The notes: a model not told the origin generated them from the letters alone. Shown: positions 19,032 through 29,092, counted from the first letter of the stretch. The stretch is 57,480 nucleotides of DNA from Bdellovibrio sp. (GCA_020720455.1 DYOQ01000012.1:1-57480); one strand, 5' to 3'. Made by a program: numbers and translations.

Positions 19032-19649
19032 ATGGCAGACATTAAAGTGTTGAATGCAAAATATGAAGAGAGTGGAAAGTTAAGTACTTCAGTGTCGCTT
19101 GATGCTGACGTTATCAAGGTTTCAGCTGTTCATCAAATTGTAAAAGCTTCTTTGGCTTCAAGAAGACAAGGTAATGCTTGTACAAAAAATAAAGCAAAAG
19201 TTAGTGGTGGCGGCATTAAGCCGTATAAACAAAAAGGAACTGGTAGAGCTAGACAAGGTTCAATCAGATCTCCACTAATGGTTGGTGGTGGTACTGTGTT
19301 TGGTCCTTCCCCGCGTGATTATACACAAAAGACAAACAAGAGAATGGTTCTTACTGCTCTTCAGTCTGTTCTTGCAGACAAGTATCAGAGTGGGAAGTTG
19401 ACGGTTGTTGAAAAGTTTAATTCAGATGGGAAGACGAAATCTGCAAATAAAGAGTTGAGCGAGAGAGGATTGCTTCCTGCACTAGTTGTTGCAGTAGAAA
19501 AGAGTAGTCCGATGATTAGAGCTGTGAGAAATATTAGAACTGCGAAGAGCATGAGTGTAGAAGGTTTTAGTGTTTATGAAGCAGTTAAATATGAGAATTT
19601 AGTAATAGAAAAAGAAGCATTAGAGAAACTATTTCAAAGATTGGTGTAA
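19032..19649 (+). CDS. rplD: 50S ribosomal protein L4
   Basis: Lines the exit-tunnel constriction with L22 and in E. coli represses the S10 operon. It has 205 residues. The long tunnel loop is visible at about 45-90 (KVSGGGIKPYKQKGTGRARQ, then GGGTVFGPSPRDY). It follows rplC by 19 bp and precedes rplW by 3 bp. Confidence 0.96.
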   Translation: MADIKVLNAKYEESGKLSTSVSLDADVIKVSAVHQIVKASLASRRQGNACTKNKAKVSGGGIKPYKQKGTGRARQGSIRSPLMVGGGTVFGPSPRDYTQKTNKRMVLTALQSVLADKYQSGKLTVVEKFNSDGKTKSANKELSERGLLPALVVAVEKSSPMIRAVRNIRTAKSMSVEGFSVYEAVKYENLVIEKEALEKLFQRLV

Positions 19650-19652
19650 GTT

Positions 19653-19943
19653 ATGGCACGTGTAGAAGAAATTTTATTAAAACCGTTGATTACAGAAAAA
19701 GCATCGTTCGCTACTGAAAGGAATAACCGTTATGGTTTTCAAGTTCAGCTAAAGTCGAACAAAAATCAGATCAAAGAAGCTGTAGAAAAGCTTTATGACG
19801 TAAAAGTATTGGATGTTAAAACTACCATTACTGCTGGCAAAACTAAGAGGGCCGGTAAAGGCGTTAAAAAGACTTCAAAAGTGAAGAAAGCTTATTTGCG
19901 TTTGAAAGAAGGACAAAGGATTGAGTTTTTTAAGGGAATTTAA
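19653..19943 (+). CDS. rplW: 50S ribosomal protein L23
   Basis: Located at the tunnel exit and docking site for trigger factor and SRP. At 96 residues it matches bacterial L23. The start RVEEILLKPLITEKAS and the lysine-rich extended loop (TITAGKTKRAGKGVKKTSK) are typical. Its start lies 3 bp after the rplD stop, so the pair is probably translationally coupled. Confidence 0.96.
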   Translation: MARVEEILLKPLITEKASFATERNNRYGFQVQLKSNKNQIKEAVEKLYDVKVLDVKTTITAGKTKRAGKGVKKTSKVKKAYLRLKEGQRIEFFKGI

Positions 19944-19972
19944 GTTAGGGTTAGAAAGCAGTAGGGGTAGAT

Positions 19973-20812
19973 ATGCCGATTAGAAAGTATAAACCAGTAA
20001 CTCCATGTCAAAGACATATGACTACAGTTGATAGTCAAGAGTTAACAAAAGATGTAAAGATACCGAAAAGTCTTATTACTTCACAAAAGTCTAATGCAGG
20101 TAGGAATTCAAATGGAAGGATTACAGTTAGACACAGAGGCGGTGGAGCGAAGAGAAAGTATAGAGTAATAGATTTTAAAAGGAATAAAATTGGAGTTCCT
20201 GCTAAAGTCCAAGCTATTACATATGATCCAAACAGAACTTGCAATATAGCATTGATTGCTTATCTTGATGGATTTAAGAGTTTTATCTTAGCGCCAGTAG
20301 GTTTGTTAGTTGGTGATACAATTGAGGCCAGTGCTAGTGCAGATATTAAGCCAGGAAATTGCAAAGAGTTAAAAGATATCCCTGTTGGAACTGTTGTTCA
20401 TAATGTTGAGTTGCATCCGGGGGCCGGTGGACAAATGGCCAGAAGTGCTGGAGCTTATGCACAGTTAATGGCAAAAGAAGAGAAAGAAGTTTTACTAAGA
20501 CTTCCTTCTGGTGAATTAAGAAAGGTTCGTCCTAACTGTAAAGCGACAGTTGGTCAAGTTGGTCGTGGTGAGCATGAGCAGCAGTTTATAGGCAAGGCAG
20601 GAAAGAGCAGACATTTAGGTATTAGACCAGCAGTAAGAGGTGTCGCGATGAACCCAGTTGATCACCCACATGGTGGTGGTGAAGGTAAGACTTCAGGAGG
20701 CCGCCATCCAGTAACCCCTTGGGGCCAACCAACTAGAGGTTATAAAACTAGACAGAATAAACGGACTGATAAATTTATTGTGAAGAGAAGAGTAAAGAAA
20801 GGTAAGAAATAA
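19973..20812 (+). CDS. rplB: 50S ribosomal protein L2
   Basis: Needed for subunit joining and peptidyl transferase activity. It has 279 residues. The C-terminal signature with the essential His is present, [18 protein letters not shown] near residues 222-239, and the N-terminal [19 protein letters not shown] is typical. Confidence 0.97.
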   Translation: MPIRKYKPVTPCQRHMTTVDSQELTKDVKIPKSLITSQKSNAGRNSNGRITVRHRGGGAKRKYRVIDFKRNKIGVPAKVQAITYDPNRTCNIALIAYLDGFKSFILAPVGLLVGDTIEASASADIKPGNCKELKDIPVGTVVHNVELHPGAGGQMARSAGAYAQLMAKEEKEVLLRLPSGELRKVRPNCKATVGQVGRGEHEQQFIGKAGKSRHLGIRPAVRGVAMNPVDHPHGGGEGKTSGGRHPVTPWGQPTRGYKTRQNKRTDKFIVKRRVKKGKK

Positions 20813-20827
20813 TTTAGGAGCTAAAAA

Positions 20828-21112
20828 ATGAGTAGATCACTCAAAAAAGGGCCATTTGTAGACACACATTTGTTGAAAAAGGTGTTGGCCAGTTCTGGAG
20901 ATGTAGGAAAAGGTGGAAAGGTCATTAAGACTTGGTCGAGAAGGTCAACGATTGTTCCAGAATTTATAGGTTTGACTTTTGCTGTTCATAATGGAAATAA
21001 ATTTATTCCTGTTTATGTAACAGATAATATGATTGGCCACAAGCTTGGTGAGTTTTCTATGACTAGAACTTATTATGGTCATGGTGCGGATAAGAAATCT
21101 AAGAAAAAATAG
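20828..21112 (+). CDS. rpsS: 30S ribosomal protein S19
   Basis: Head protein forming a complex with S13 near the A-site tRNA. It has 94 residues with the canonical start [19 protein letters not shown] and the signature [19 protein letters not shown], ending in a lysine-rich tail. An AGGAG site precedes it. Confidence 0.97.
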   Translation: MSRSLKKGPFVDTHLLKKVLASSGDVGKGGKVIKTWSRRSTIVPEFIGLTFAVHNGNKFIPVYVTDNMIGHKLGEFSMTRTYYGHGADKKSKKK

Positions 21113-21130
21113 GTTAATTGAGAGGAAGTT

Positions 21131-21466
21131 ATGTCCATCGTAGTAAAAAATAGACGAATCGGGATTGCCCCTAGAAAGATTAGGCAAGTTGCAGATTTGG
21201 TAAGAGCAAAAAAAGTGTCTGATGCAATGAAGATACTTCGTTTTTCTGACAAAAAAGAAATAGCGATTATGCTGACTAAATTATTGAATAGTGGTTTGGC
21301 CATAGCGTCTGGAACTGAGAAGTATGATCTTGATAATTTAATCGTTGGTAGAATCTTTGTCGATGAAGGTCCTACAATGAAGCGAATTCAGGCGAGGGCG
21401 CAAGGTCGTGCATATAAAATTAGAAAAAGAACTAGTCATGTGACTGTAGAGTTAAAAGAAGCATAG
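21131..21466 (+). CDS. rplV: 50S ribosomal protein L22
   Basis: Tunnel-lining protein partnered with L4. The length is 111 residues. Family segments include [18 protein letters not shown] and the extended tunnel hairpin near [20 protein letters not shown]. rpsC starts 8 bp after its stop. Confidence 0.96.
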   Translation: MSIVVKNRRIGIAPRKIRQVADLVRAKKVSDAMKILRFSDKKEIAIMLTKLLNSGLAIASGTEKYDLDNLIVGRIFVDEGPTMKRIQARAQGRAYKIRKRTSHVTVELKEA

Positions 21467-21474
21467 GAAGGAAT

Positions 21475-22101
21475 ATGGGTCAGAAAGTACATCCTCATGG
21501 ATTTAGGTTAGGTTACACAAAAGGGTGGTATTCAAATTGGTACGTAAAAGACAATTATGCCGATGTTTTGCATGAAGATTTGGCCATTCGAAAATATGTA
21601 GAGGAAGAGATGAGAAGTGCATCTGTTGCTTCTACTGAGATTACTCGTACGTCAGATCAGGTAAAAGTGACTGTGTATACTGCTAAACCAGGTGTTGCAA
21701 TTGGCAAGAAAGGCACAGGCATAGACAAGATTAGAAGTGGTCTTAATAAGATTACCAAAGGAACATTGATTTTTAATATTTCTGAGGTAAAAAAACCTGA
21801 TAGCTGCGCGAAGTTAATAGCTGAAAATATTGCAAGACAACTTGAAAAAAGAGTTGCATTTAGAAGAGCGATGAAAAAAGTTATGCAAGCTGCATTTAGA
21901 TCAGGCGTGAAAGGAATAAAAGTAAGATGTTCTGGAAGACTTGGCGGCGCAGAGATGGCAAGAACTGAAGGATATGCTGAGAATAAAGTCCCTCTACATA
22001 CTTTAAGGGCCGATATTGATTATGATACAGCTGAGGCAAAGACAACATATGGAATTATTGGTGTCAAAGTGTGGGTTTATAAGGGCGAGATTTATAAGTA
22101 A
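21475..22101 (+). CDS. rpsC: 30S ribosomal protein S3
   Basis: Forms part of the mRNA entry channel and helicase with S4 and S5. It has 208 residues. The start [18 protein letters not shown], the KH-domain motif [17 protein letters not shown] near 76-92, and the C-terminal [17 protein letters not shown] are all canonical. The E. coli C-terminal tail of about 25 residues is absent. Confidence 0.97.
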   Translation: MGQKVHPHGFRLGYTKGWYSNWYVKDNYADVLHEDLAIRKYVEEEMRSASVASTEITRTSDQVKVTVYTAKPGVAIGKKGTGIDKIRSGLNKITKGTLIFNISEVKKPDSCAKLIAENIARQLEKRVAFRRAMKKVMQAAFRSGVKGIKVRCSGRLGGAEMARTEGYAENKVPLHTLRADIDYDTAEAKTTYGIIGVKVWVYKGEIYK

Positions 22102-22116
22102 TTATTGAGGTAGAAG

Positions 22117-22536
22117 ATGTTAAGTCCAAAAAAAGTAAAATGGAGAAAGCCACAAAAAGGAAGGATGAAAGGTCGTGCTAGCAGAGGTAATGAGATTACC
22201 TACGGTGAGTATGCGATACAAGCAACTAGCTGTGGTTTTGTAACAAATCGTCAGATTGAAGCGGCCAGAATTGCGATATCAAGAAAAACTAAACGTGGTG
22301 GGAATGTTTGGATAAAGGTGTTCCCTGATAAAACACTGACAAAAAAGCCAGCAGAAGTCAGGATGGGTAAAGGAAAAGGTTCACCAGAAAAATGGGTTGC
22401 TGTTGTAAAACCAGGAAGAATTTTGTTTGAAGTTGCGGGGCTAGGAGATGAGGTCTCTATTGAGGCGCTTAAGCTTGCTAAATATAAGCTTCCGATAAAA
22501 ACAAAGATTATAAAAAAAGAAGTGATTGGCGAGTAG
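22117..22536 (+). CDS. rplP: 50S ribosomal protein L16
   Basis: Contacts the A-site tRNA elbow and 5S rRNA region. It has 139 residues, with [19 protein letters not shown] at the start and the conserved [20 protein letters not shown] at about 85-104, which in E. coli holds the hydroxylated Arg. rpmC follows. Confidence 0.97.
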   Translation: MLSPKKVKWRKPQKGRMKGRASRGNEITYGEYAIQATSCGFVTNRQIEAARIAISRKTKRGGNVWIKVFPDKTLTKKPAEVRMGKGKGSPEKWVAVVKPGRILFEVAGLGDEVSIEALKLAKYKLPIKTKIIKKEVIGE

Positions 22537-22556
22537 TTAAAAAGAGTGGAGTCGTT

Positions 22557-22754
22557 ATGTTAAAAATTGATGATTTAAAAGCAATGGATGATAAAACAAT
22601 AGTTGCGAAAGTATCAGCGCTTAAAACAGATATTTTCAGAAAAAAAATACAGAAGGGTGTTTCAGGAATGGAGAAACCACATACTGTCAAGGATGCCAAG
22701 AGAGATATTGCAAGACTTCTTACAGTGTTAAACTCTAGAAAAACGGGTAAATAA
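22557..22754 (+). CDS. rpmC: 50S ribosomal protein L29
   Basis: Two-helix protein at the tunnel exit next to L23. It has 65 residues. The family C-terminal segment PHTVKDAKRDIARLLTVLN is evident; the N-terminal helix is more divergent than usual. Order rplP-rpmC-rpsQ is standard. Confidence 0.94.
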   Translation: MLKIDDLKAMDDKTIVAKVSALKTDIFRKKIQKGVSGMEKPHTVKDAKRDIARLLTVLNSRKTGK

Positions 22755-22757
22755 TAT

Positions 22758-23006
22758 ATGAGTAGCGAAAAAAAGTTTAAAAGAAGATTCACTGGTGTAG
22801 TTGTAAGTGATAAATGCGATAAAACAGCAGTTGTATTGGTTAGTAGAAGGTATAAACATGCTAAATACAGTAAGTATGTTCATGAAACAAAAAAATTTCA
22901 TGCACATGATGAAAGTAATAAAGCAAAGATTGGTGATAAGGTAGAAATTATTGAATCGAAACCTTATTCGAAAAATAAAAAATGGGAATTACTTCAGATC
23001 TTATAA
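22758..23006 (+). CDS. rpsQ: 30S ribosomal protein S17
   Basis: Primary 16S rRNA binder with an OB fold. It has 82 residues with FTGVVVSDKCDKTAVVLVSR and the later DKVEIIESKPYSKNKKWEL. Its ATG is 3 bp after the rpmC stop and has no strong ribosome binding site, suggesting translational coupling. Confidence 0.96.
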   Translation: MSSEKKFKRRFTGVVVSDKCDKTAVVLVSRRYKHAKYSKYVHETKKFHAHDESNKAKIGDKVEIIESKPYSKNKKWELLQIL

Positions 23007-23032
23007 TCTGAATAGTTGAAGGAGATGGTGTC

Positions 23033-23401
23033 ATGATACAGATGCAGACAAGGTTGGAAGTAGCAGATAATTCTGGTGCAAAGTCTGTTAAATGCATTAA
23101 GGTTCTTGGTGGCTCAAAAAGGATGATAGCTGGTTTGGGTGATATTATTGTAGTTGCGATTCAACAAGCGACACCAGGTGGAAAAGTAAAAAAAGGTGAC
23201 GTTAAAAAAGCTGTCATTGTTAGAACAACTTATCCAGTAAGAAGAGAAGATGGTTCTTATATCCAGTTTGATAATAACAGCGTTGTTATCCTTGGTACTG
23301 GTACCGATATGATAGGTACTCGTATCTTTGGCCCAGTGGCCAGAGAGCTAAGAGCGAAAAATTATACAAAAATTTGTTCTCTTGCACCGGAAGTATTGTA
23401 G
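23033..23401 (+). CDS. rplN: 50S ribosomal protein L14
   Basis: Interface protein that with L19 forms bridge B8 and binds the silencing factor RsfS. It has 122 residues. The start [19 protein letters not shown] is canonical, and [17 protein letters not shown] follows. A good AAGGAGA site lies 8 bp upstream. Confidence 0.97.
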   Translation: MIQMQTRLEVADNSGAKSVKCIKVLGGSKRMIAGLGDIIVVAIQQATPGGKVKKGDVKKAVIVRTTYPVRREDGSYIQFDNNSVVILGTGTDMIGTRIFGPVARELRAKNYTKICSLAPEVL

Positions 23402-23414
23402 TTTAGGGGTTGTT

Positions 23415-23726
23415 ATGCAGAAGATTAAAGTAAAAGATAAAGTTGTAGTTATAGCTGGAAAAGATAAGGGTAAGACTGGAGAGGTGATCCGTGTTGACCT
23501 AAAGAACCAGAGAGTACTTGTAAAAGGTGTAAATATTGTGAAAAAGAGTGTTAAGGCAACACAGGAAAACCCAAATGGTGGTATTGTCGATCGTGAGAAG
23601 CCAATTCACATAAGTAATATTGCTATTGCAAGTCCTAAGACTGGTAAACCGACGAGAGTCAAAATTGAGAAGAAAGATAAAAAGAACGTTAGAGTTGCTA
23701 CGAAGTGTGGCTCCGTCTTGAACTAG
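23415..23726 (+). CDS. rplX: 50S ribosomal protein L24
   Basis: Assembly initiator with a KOW domain. The ATG at 23415 gives 103 residues and the usual start [20 protein letters not shown]; a longer reading would overlap rplN and is rejected. The KOW core and the [18 protein letters not shown] segment are typical. Confidence 0.96.
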   Translation: MQKIKVKDKVVVIAGKDKGKTGEVIRVDLKNQRVLVKGVNIVKKSVKATQENPNGGIVDREKPIHISNIAIASPKTGKPTRVKIEKKDKKNVRVATKCGSVLN

Positions 23727-23737
23727 TTGGAGAGGTT

Positions 23738-24277
23738 ATGAGTAGGTTGAAAGAGCGTTATAATAAAGAAGTGGTTCAGAGCCTGATGAGTAAATTTGGC
23801 TATGAAAATATTAATATGGTACCAAAACTTGAGAAAATTGTGGTATCAAGTGTCACTAAAGATGCGGTGATAAATGGTAAGGTTGTTGAGTCAATAAGTA
23901 ATGACTTAGCAGCGATCACTGGTCAAAAACCTGTTGTGGCAAGAGCTAAAAAATCTATAGCTACATTTAAGTTAAGAGAAGGGCAGGCGATTGGAGCTTT
24001 CGTGACATTACGTGGAAAAAGAATGTATGAGTTTTTGGATCGATTAGTGTCAATATCTTTGCCAAGAGTGAGAGACTTTAGAGGTGTTTCGCCTAAAGCT
24101 TTTGATGGACGTGGTAATTATGCTCTAGGAATTAAAGAGCAGATCGTTTTTCCAGAAATTAATTACGATAAGATTGATAAAATTAGAGGGCTTGGGATAG
24201 CTATTACTACAACAGCTAAAACTAACGAAGAGGGCCGTGAGCTGTTGTCACAATTGGGAATGCCTTTTAGAAAGTAG
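23738..24277 (+). CDS. rplE: 50S ribosomal protein L5
   Basis: Binds 5S rRNA and touches P-site tRNA. The ATG at 23738, behind GGAGAGG, gives 179 residues, the standard length. Landmarks are [12 protein letters not shown], the [16 protein letters not shown] segment, and the [18 protein letters not shown] end. Confidence 0.97.
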   Translation: MSRLKERYNKEVVQSLMSKFGYENINMVPKLEKIVVSSVTKDAVINGKVVESISNDLAAITGQKPVVARAKKSIATFKLREGQAIGAFVTLRGKRMYEFLDRLVSISLPRVRDFRGVSPKAFDGRGNYALGIKEQIVFPEINYDKIDKIRGLGIAITTTAKTNEEGRELLSQLGMPFRK

Positions 24278-24286
24278 GAGTTATAG

Positions 24287-24472
24287 ATGGCAAAACTATC
24301 AAAAATAGTTTCAAGTACAAAAAAGAAAAAGTTTCCGGTACGTGTTCATAATAGATGTCCGTTGTGTGGAAGGCCAAGAGCTTTTATCAGGGATTTCAAA
24401 ATGTGTCGGATTTGTTTTAGAACTTTAGCACTCAAGGGAATGATCCCAGGTGTAACTAAGTCTAGCTGGTAA
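24287..24472 (+). CDS. rpsN: 30S ribosomal protein S14, zinc-binding short type
   Basis: At 61 residues this is the short, zinc-binding (C+) form, unlike the about 100-residue form of E. coli. The zinc site is visible as CPLCGRP...MCRICF, that is CxxC-X14-CxxC. A zinc-independent paralogue elsewhere in the genome is possible but not in this window. Standard spc-operon position between rplE and rpsH. Confidence 0.96.
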   Translation: MAKLSKIVSSTKKKKFPVRVHNRCPLCGRPRAFIRDFKMCRICFRTLALKGMIPGVTKSSW

Positions 24473-24487
24473 AATGGAGATATTGAT

Positions 24488-24871
24488 ATGATGACTGACC
24501 CTGTAGCGGATATGTTAACAAGAATAAGAAATGCAATCGGCGCTGATCACGATAGAGTTGAAATTCCTGCGAGTAAGCTAAAAGCTGCTATTTGCAAGGT
24601 ATTAAAAGACGAAGGTTATATTCGATCTTTTAAAATTGTAGTTAAAGCTAAGAATGATATTAGATTAAAAATTCTTTTGAAAGAGAAAGCGATTGTTGGA
24701 ATTAAAAGAATTTCAAAGCCTGGCCTTCGTGCTTATAGCGCTGGTGAAGATATGCCTCGCGTTCTGAGTGGGCTTGGGATTTCTATCGTTTCTACGTCAA
24801 AAGGCGTTATTTCTTCTAGAGATTGTAAAAAAATGAAAGTTGGCGGAGAGATTCTCTGTAGCGTTTGGTAG
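24488..24871 (+). CDS. rpsH: 30S ribosomal protein S8
   Basis: Primary 16S rRNA binding protein; in E. coli it represses the spc operon at the rplE start. It has 127 residues. Start DPVADMLTRIRNA and the C-terminal signature GLGISIVSTSKGVISSRDCK are canonical. Two adjacent ATG codons (24488 and 24491) are possible starts; the first has GGAG 8 bp upstream. Confidence 0.96.
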   Translation: MMTDPVADMLTRIRNAIGADHDRVEIPASKLKAAICKVLKDEGYIRSFKIVVKAKNDIRLKILLKEKAIVGIKRISKPGLRAYSAGEDMPRVLSGLGISIVSTSKGVISSRDCKKMKVGGEILCSVW

Positions 24872-24880
24872 GAGTTGATT

Positions 24881-25417
24881 ATGTCTAGAGTAGGAAAAAT
24901 ACCTGTTGTTATACCTGATAAAGTTGATGTTAAAATTGACGGCCAAAAAGTTTCAGTAAAAGGCCCAAATGGTCAATTGGAATATACGTTTAACAATTTG
25001 ATCACTTTTGAAAAGCAAGATAAACATGTTGTCATTAAACCTATAAATGATTCTAAAGAGTGTATGGCAATGTGGGGAACTGGCCGTTCTTTAGTTAATA
25101 ATATGGTAGTTGGTGTTTCTAAAGGATTCACTCGTAATCTTGAGTTTAACGGTGTTGGTTATAAGGCAGCGGTTAAAGGTGATATCTTAGCGCTAAACTT
25201 AGGTTTTTCTCACCCTATTGATTTTAATTTGCCAAAGGGTGTTGTTGCTAAGGTAGATAAAAATATTATTACACTTTCTAGTTGTGACAAAGAGCTAGTT
25301 GGGTTTGTTGCTTCAAAAATTAGATCATTACGACCACCAGAACCGTATAAAGGAAAAGGCGTAAAATATGTTGAAGAAGTAATTATTAGAAAAGCTGGAA
25401 AAACTGGTGCTAAATAG
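24881..25417 (+). CDS. rplF: 50S ribosomal protein L6
   Basis: Near the factor-binding site and the sarcin-ricin loop. The ATG at 24881 behind GGAG gives 178 residues, the usual length. MSRVGKIPVVIPDKVDV and the C-terminal signature RSLRPPEPYKGKGVKYVEE are clear. Confidence 0.97.
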   Translation: MSRVGKIPVVIPDKVDVKIDGQKVSVKGPNGQLEYTFNNLITFEKQDKHVVIKPINDSKECMAMWGTGRSLVNNMVVGVSKGFTRNLEFNGVGYKAAVKGDILALNLGFSHPIDFNLPKGVVAKVDKNIITLSSCDKELVGFVASKIRSLRPPEPYKGKGVKYVEEVIIRKAGKTGAK

Positions 25418-25434
25418 ATCTTTGTGGAGTTGAT

Positions 25435-25812
25435 ATGAGAAAGATTAGAGGCGTTGTTAAGAGTGAAAAAGAGGCGAAAAGATACAGAAGAAGACTGTCG
25501 ATACGTAGTCGTATTTCTGGAACAGGTGAAAGACCACGGATATGTGTAAATAAAACCAATAAACACTTAGTGGTTCAAGTAATTGATGATGTTACTGGTA
25601 ATACAATTGCTAGTGCAAGAACTTATGGAAAAAATTGTGTTGTTGGCGCCAAAGCTAATGTCGCCGGTGGTAAGATTGTTGGTGCAGATATAGCTGGAAA
25701 ACTTAAATCATTAAGTGTCAAGCAAGCAGTTTTTGACAGAAATGGTTACCGTTATTTTGGTGTTGTAGCTGCAATTGCAGATAGTGTTAGAGAAAACGGG
25801 ATTACAATCTAA
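25435..25812 (+). CDS. rplR: 50S ribosomal protein L18
   Basis: Binds 5S rRNA with L5. It has 125 residues with a basic N-terminus ([20 protein letters not shown]) and the family core [23 protein letters not shown] at the end. Standard position between rplF and rpsE. Confidence 0.96.
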   Translation: MRKIRGVVKSEKEAKRYRRRLSIRSRISGTGERPRICVNKTNKHLVVQVIDDVTGNTIASARTYGKNCVVGAKANVAGGKIVGADIAGKLKSLSVKQAVFDRNGYRYFGVVAAIADSVRENGITI

Positions 25813-25829
25813 ACGTATAGGGGTTTTTC

Positions 25830-26414
25830 GTGAGCGAAGAAAATAAAGTTGAAGAAAAAACAGAAGCAAAACCAAAGCATGAAGAGGGTAGACACAAACC
25901 TAGAGCTGCTAAGCCACATAGAGATAGTGTTGATCCAGAGGTAGAAGAGCGTGTTGTTGCTGTTAACCGTGTTGCAAAGGTTGTTAAGGGTGGTAGACGT
26001 TTTTCATTCTCAGCATTGATGATTGTTGGAGATAAAAAGGGAAATGTCGGCTACGGTTTAGGTAAGGCAAAAGAAGTTCCTGAGGCAATTAGGAAAGCTA
26101 CTCAGACTGCTAGGGCACATATGGTCAAAATTCATATTGATAACGGTACCATTCCTCATATGGTTATGGGTGAGTTTGATGCAGGCAAAATATTGTTTAA
26201 GCCTGCTGCTGAAGGTACTGGAATCAAGGCAGCTGGTGCATGTCGTTCTATTTTGGAATTAGCAGGTGTGAAAAATGTTTTGACGAAATCATTACGAGGT
26301 AATAACCCTCATAATATTGTAAAGGCGACGTTTAAGGCGCTAAAATCTTTGAGATCTGTTGAACAAATAGCTTCAGTTAGAGGCAAAGATCAGAAAGATT
26401 TCAGGATTAAATAA
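25830..26414 (+). CDS. rpsE: 30S ribosomal protein S5, with N-terminal extension
   Basis: Fidelity and mRNA-helicase protein. A GTG start gives 194 residues. The conserved part begins near residue 37 ([20 protein letters not shown]), so about 35 highly charged Lys/Glu/His residues precede it; other S5 proteins have shorter tails. [17 protein letters not shown] is canonical. A later start cannot be excluded, but no better ribosome binding site was seen. Confidence 0.95.
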   Translation: MSEENKVEEKTEAKPKHEEGRHKPRAAKPHRDSVDPEVEERVVAVNRVAKVVKGGRRFSFSALMIVGDKKGNVGYGLGKAKEVPEAIRKATQTARAHMVKIHIDNGTIPHMVMGEFDAGKILFKPAAEGTGIKAAGACRSILELAGVKNVLTKSLRGNNPHNIVKATFKALKSLRSVEQIASVRGKDQKDFRIK

Positions 26415-26425
26415 CGGGGGATTTT

Positions 26426-26605
26426 ATGAGCAGTAAAACTATAACTGTTAAATTGATAAAAAGTCCAATTAGTAGCACCAAGAAGCAAAAGGCTAATGTG
26501 CGAGGACTTGGATTAAGAAAGATTGGGTCTGAAAGGACTCTTGAAAATACACCTGCTGTAAGGGGTATGATCAAAGAAGTAATACAAATGTTGGAAGTGA
26601 AATAA
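26426..26605 (+). CDS. rpmD: 50S ribosomal protein L30
   Basis: A 59-residue gene short enough to be missed. It reads [20 protein letters not shown], then [20 protein letters not shown], with the L30 signature of a strand, SPI, and the GLGLRK..S...T..VRGMI pattern. It sits between rpsE and rplO, the standard spc order, with a GGGG-type site upstream. Confidence 0.95.
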   Translation: MSSKTITVKLIKSPISSTKKQKANVRGLGLRKIGSERTLENTPAVRGMIKEVIQMLEVK

Positions 26606-26639
26606 TACTGAATTTTTCAGTAAATGAGCAGAGGTTGTT

Positions 26640-27089
26640 ATGTTGACACTAAATAATTTATCAAGTCCAGGGGCGAATAAGCAGACAAAAAGATTGGGCC
26701 GAGGGATGGCTTCAGGTCAAGGTACTCAAGCTGGTAAGGGGCATAAAGGTCAGAAAGCAAGAAAGAGTGGCCATGTTCGAACTGGTTTTGAGGGTGGTTC
26801 AATGCCGCTATATATGAGACTTCCTAAGAGAGGTTTTTCTAATTATAGATTTAAGACAGAGTATGCTATCGTTAATGTTGGTGAAATTGATAGAGTGTTT
26901 GATGGTGGAGAAGTTACAAAAGATCTACTATGCGACAAAGGTTTAATATCTGGTGCTGATAAAAATAGACCTATAAAAATTCTTGGAAACGGAAAAATGT
27001 CGAAAGCATTAAGTTTTGTTGGAATAGATAAGTTTACTAAGGGTGCTGCTGACATTATTACAAATGCTGGTGGAAAGATTAATAGTTAA
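26640..27089 (+). CDS. rplO: 50S ribosomal protein L15
   Basis: Late assembly protein. It has 149 residues with the Gly-rich basic start KRLGRGMASGQGTQAGKGHK and the FEGGSMPLYMRLPKRGFSN signature. It lies directly before secY. Confidence 0.96.
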   Translation: MLTLNNLSSPGANKQTKRLGRGMASGQGTQAGKGHKGQKARKSGHVRTGFEGGSMPLYMRLPKRGFSNYRFKTEYAIVNVGEIDRVFDGGEVTKDLLCDKGLISGADKNRPIKILGNGKMSKALSFVGIDKFTKGAADIITNAGGKINS

Positions 27090-27107
27090 TTTTTGAGGTA
27101 TTTCTCT

Positions 27108-28421
27108 ATGTCACTTGCCCAAGGAAAATTAGATGAGCTTAAGAAGAAACTGCTTTATACTTTTCTTCTTTTAGTTGTTTATAGAATGGCCGCACAGGTT
27201 CCAGTGCCAGGTGTAAATGCATCAGCTATTCAGTCATATTTCTCAGGAACTGGCGCTGGTGGTCTTTTTGATCTTGTGAATACTTTTAGTGGTGGTGCTT
27301 TTAAAAGATTCTCTGTTATTGCGCTCGGGATAATGCCTTATATTACAACATCTATTATTTTCTCGCTTATGGGTGAGATTTTCCCTCAGTTCCAAGAGTT
27401 ACAGAGCGATTCAGAAGGTCAGAAAAAAATTCAGAAGTGGACAAGATACGCGACGGTTGTTCTGTGTGCGGTTCAAGGCTACGGTATGGCCGTTATGTTT
27501 GAATCATTCAAAAGTTCGGGCGGAATTTCAGTAATTACTGAGCCAGGCTTACTTTTTAGAACGACAGCAACTATTACACTAGTTGCAGGTACCATGTTTC
27601 TTTTATGGTTAGGTGAAAGAATCACTGAGTGGGGATTAGAAAACGGAGTTTCCCTTATTATTTTTGCAGGTATAGCAGTTGCTCTCCCTTCTGAGATCAT
27701 GACCGAGCTTACTCTTTATAGAAGTGGTGAGCGTGGTGGGATGGATATAGTTATATTTTTTCTAGTTATAGCAGCAACGTTTTATATAGTTTCATTTGTT
27801 GAGACAGCATTTAGGGGTATACCGGTTCAGTATGCGAAAAAAGTTGTTAATAATAGAGTATACGGTGGTAATCAAACACTGCCGGTTAGAGTGGATACAG
27901 GCGGAGTAATGCCTGCTATTTTAGCATCTTCATTACTAGCAGCACCTGCGACATTGGCCAGTTTTGTTCCTGAGACAAGTGCTTTAAAGCCGTTCTTTAA
28001 TATGGTTCAGCAGTCTCTGTACCCTGGACAGTTGCTTTTTAATTTGTTTTATGGGTTGTTGATTGTTTATATGACTTTTTTCTATGCACCAATTCAGTTT
28101 AAGACTAAGAAGATTTCAGAGTCGTTGCAAAAAAATAATGCGTTCATTCCAGGAATACGGCCTGGTGTAAAAACAAAAGAGTTCTTGGATTTTGTTCTGT
28201 TCAGACTCTCTTTTTTTGGGGCACTTTTTTTAGTTTTGGTTTGTACTGCTCCGACAATTGCAATAGGATCAAGCACAAGATTTGGTGGAACATCAATGTT
28301 GATTCTTGTAAGTGTTTCGATCAGAGTGATGATGAATGTACAATCTTTTATGTATGCAGATAAATATGAAGCCTCATATAAATCCCGAGGTAAATATAGC
28401 GGGAATAAAAAGAGGTTTTAG
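27108..28421 (+). CDS. secY: Preprotein translocase subunit SecY
   Basis: Channel subunit of the Sec translocase with ten membrane spans. The ATG at 27108, behind GAGG, gives 437 residues; an in-frame TTG at 27093 is rejected. Landmarks are VYRMAAQVPVPGVNASAI in the first span and plug, GIMPYITTSIIF, and the cytoplasmic loop with RGIPVQYAKK. It shares the spc operon with rplO and adk; SecE is encoded at 3.0 kb. Confidence 0.97.
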   Translation: MSLAQGKLDELKKKLLYTFLLLVVYRMAAQVPVPGVNASAIQSYFSGTGAGGLFDLVNTFSGGAFKRFSVIALGIMPYITTSIIFSLMGEIFPQFQELQSDSEGQKKIQKWTRYATVVLCAVQGYGMAVMFESFKSSGGISVITEPGLLFRTTATITLVAGTMFLLWLGERITEWGLENGVSLIIFAGIAVALPSEIMTELTLYRSGERGGMDIVIFFLVIAATFYIVSFVETAFRGIPVQYAKKVVNNRVYGGNQTLPVRVDTGGVMPAILASSLLAAPATLASFVPETSALKPFFNMVQQSLYPGQLLFNLFYGLLIVYMTFFYAPIQFKTKKISESLQKNNAFIPGIRPGVKTKEFLDFVLFRLSFFGALFLVLVCTAPTIAIGSSTRFGGTSMLILVSVSIRVMMNVQSFMYADKYEASYKSRGKYSGNKKRF

Positions 28422-28423
28422 TA

Positions 28424-29059
28424 ATGATGAAGCAGTTGATATTACTTGGAGCACCAGGATCTGGGAAAGGTACTCAAGCTGCTAAAATCGTTGAAGATTT
28501 TGGATATAAGCATGTCTCTACAGGAGACTTACTTCGAAAAGAGATAGCTAGTGGTAGTGAGTTAGGTAAACGTGTGAAGGCCATTATGGATTCGGGGAAT
28601 CTTGTGGATGACGTCACAGTTTTAGAACTTTTGAAAAATAATTGCAATGTGCACAAGAATGCATATATTTTTGATGGTTATCCTCGGAATATTGATCAAG
28701 CAAAAGAGCTAGAATCAAAAATTCTAAAAGGTGTTTCCCAGCAGGTGATATATTTTGATGTTGATTTAGAAAAATTGGTTGAAAGGATAGTTAATAGAAG
28801 ATCATGTAAAAGTTGTGGAGAGATTTATAATGTCATCAACAATCCTTCTAGGATAGTTGATGTTTGTGATAGATGTGGTGGTCAGCTATTACAAAGAGAT
28901 GATGACAAAAAGAGCGTTGTAAAAAATAGAATTGAAGTTTTTAAGAACACGATATTCCCTGTTAGGGATTATTATAATAGAGCTGGAGTGCTTAAAATTG
29001 TTGATGCGGGTAAAGGTGTTGCTGAGATTTTCACAGAAATATCTGATTTGCTAAAATAA
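28424..29059 (+). CDS. adk: Adenylate kinase
   Basis: Converts AMP plus ATP to two ADP in the cytoplasm. It has 211 residues. The P-loop GAPGSGKGTQ lies near residues 9-18. The LID is of the zinc type, with CKSC and CDRC pairs near 127-150. DGYPRN in the AMP-binding region and the arginine motif ERIVNRR are present. It starts 3 bp after secY. map, which commonly follows adk, is missing. Confidence 0.96.
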   Translation: MMKQLILLGAPGSGKGTQAAKIVEDFGYKHVSTGDLLRKEIASGSELGKRVKAIMDSGNLVDDVTVLELLKNNCNVHKNAYIFDGYPRNIDQAKELESKILKGVSQQVIYFDVDLEKLVERIVNRRSCKSCGEIYNVINNPSRIVDVCDRCGGQLLQRDDDKKSVVKNRIEVFKNTIFPVRDYYNRAGVLKIVDAGKGVAEIFTEISDLLK

Positions 29060-29092
29060 TTAGGTTATTTTGACTTTATAGCACAATATAGC

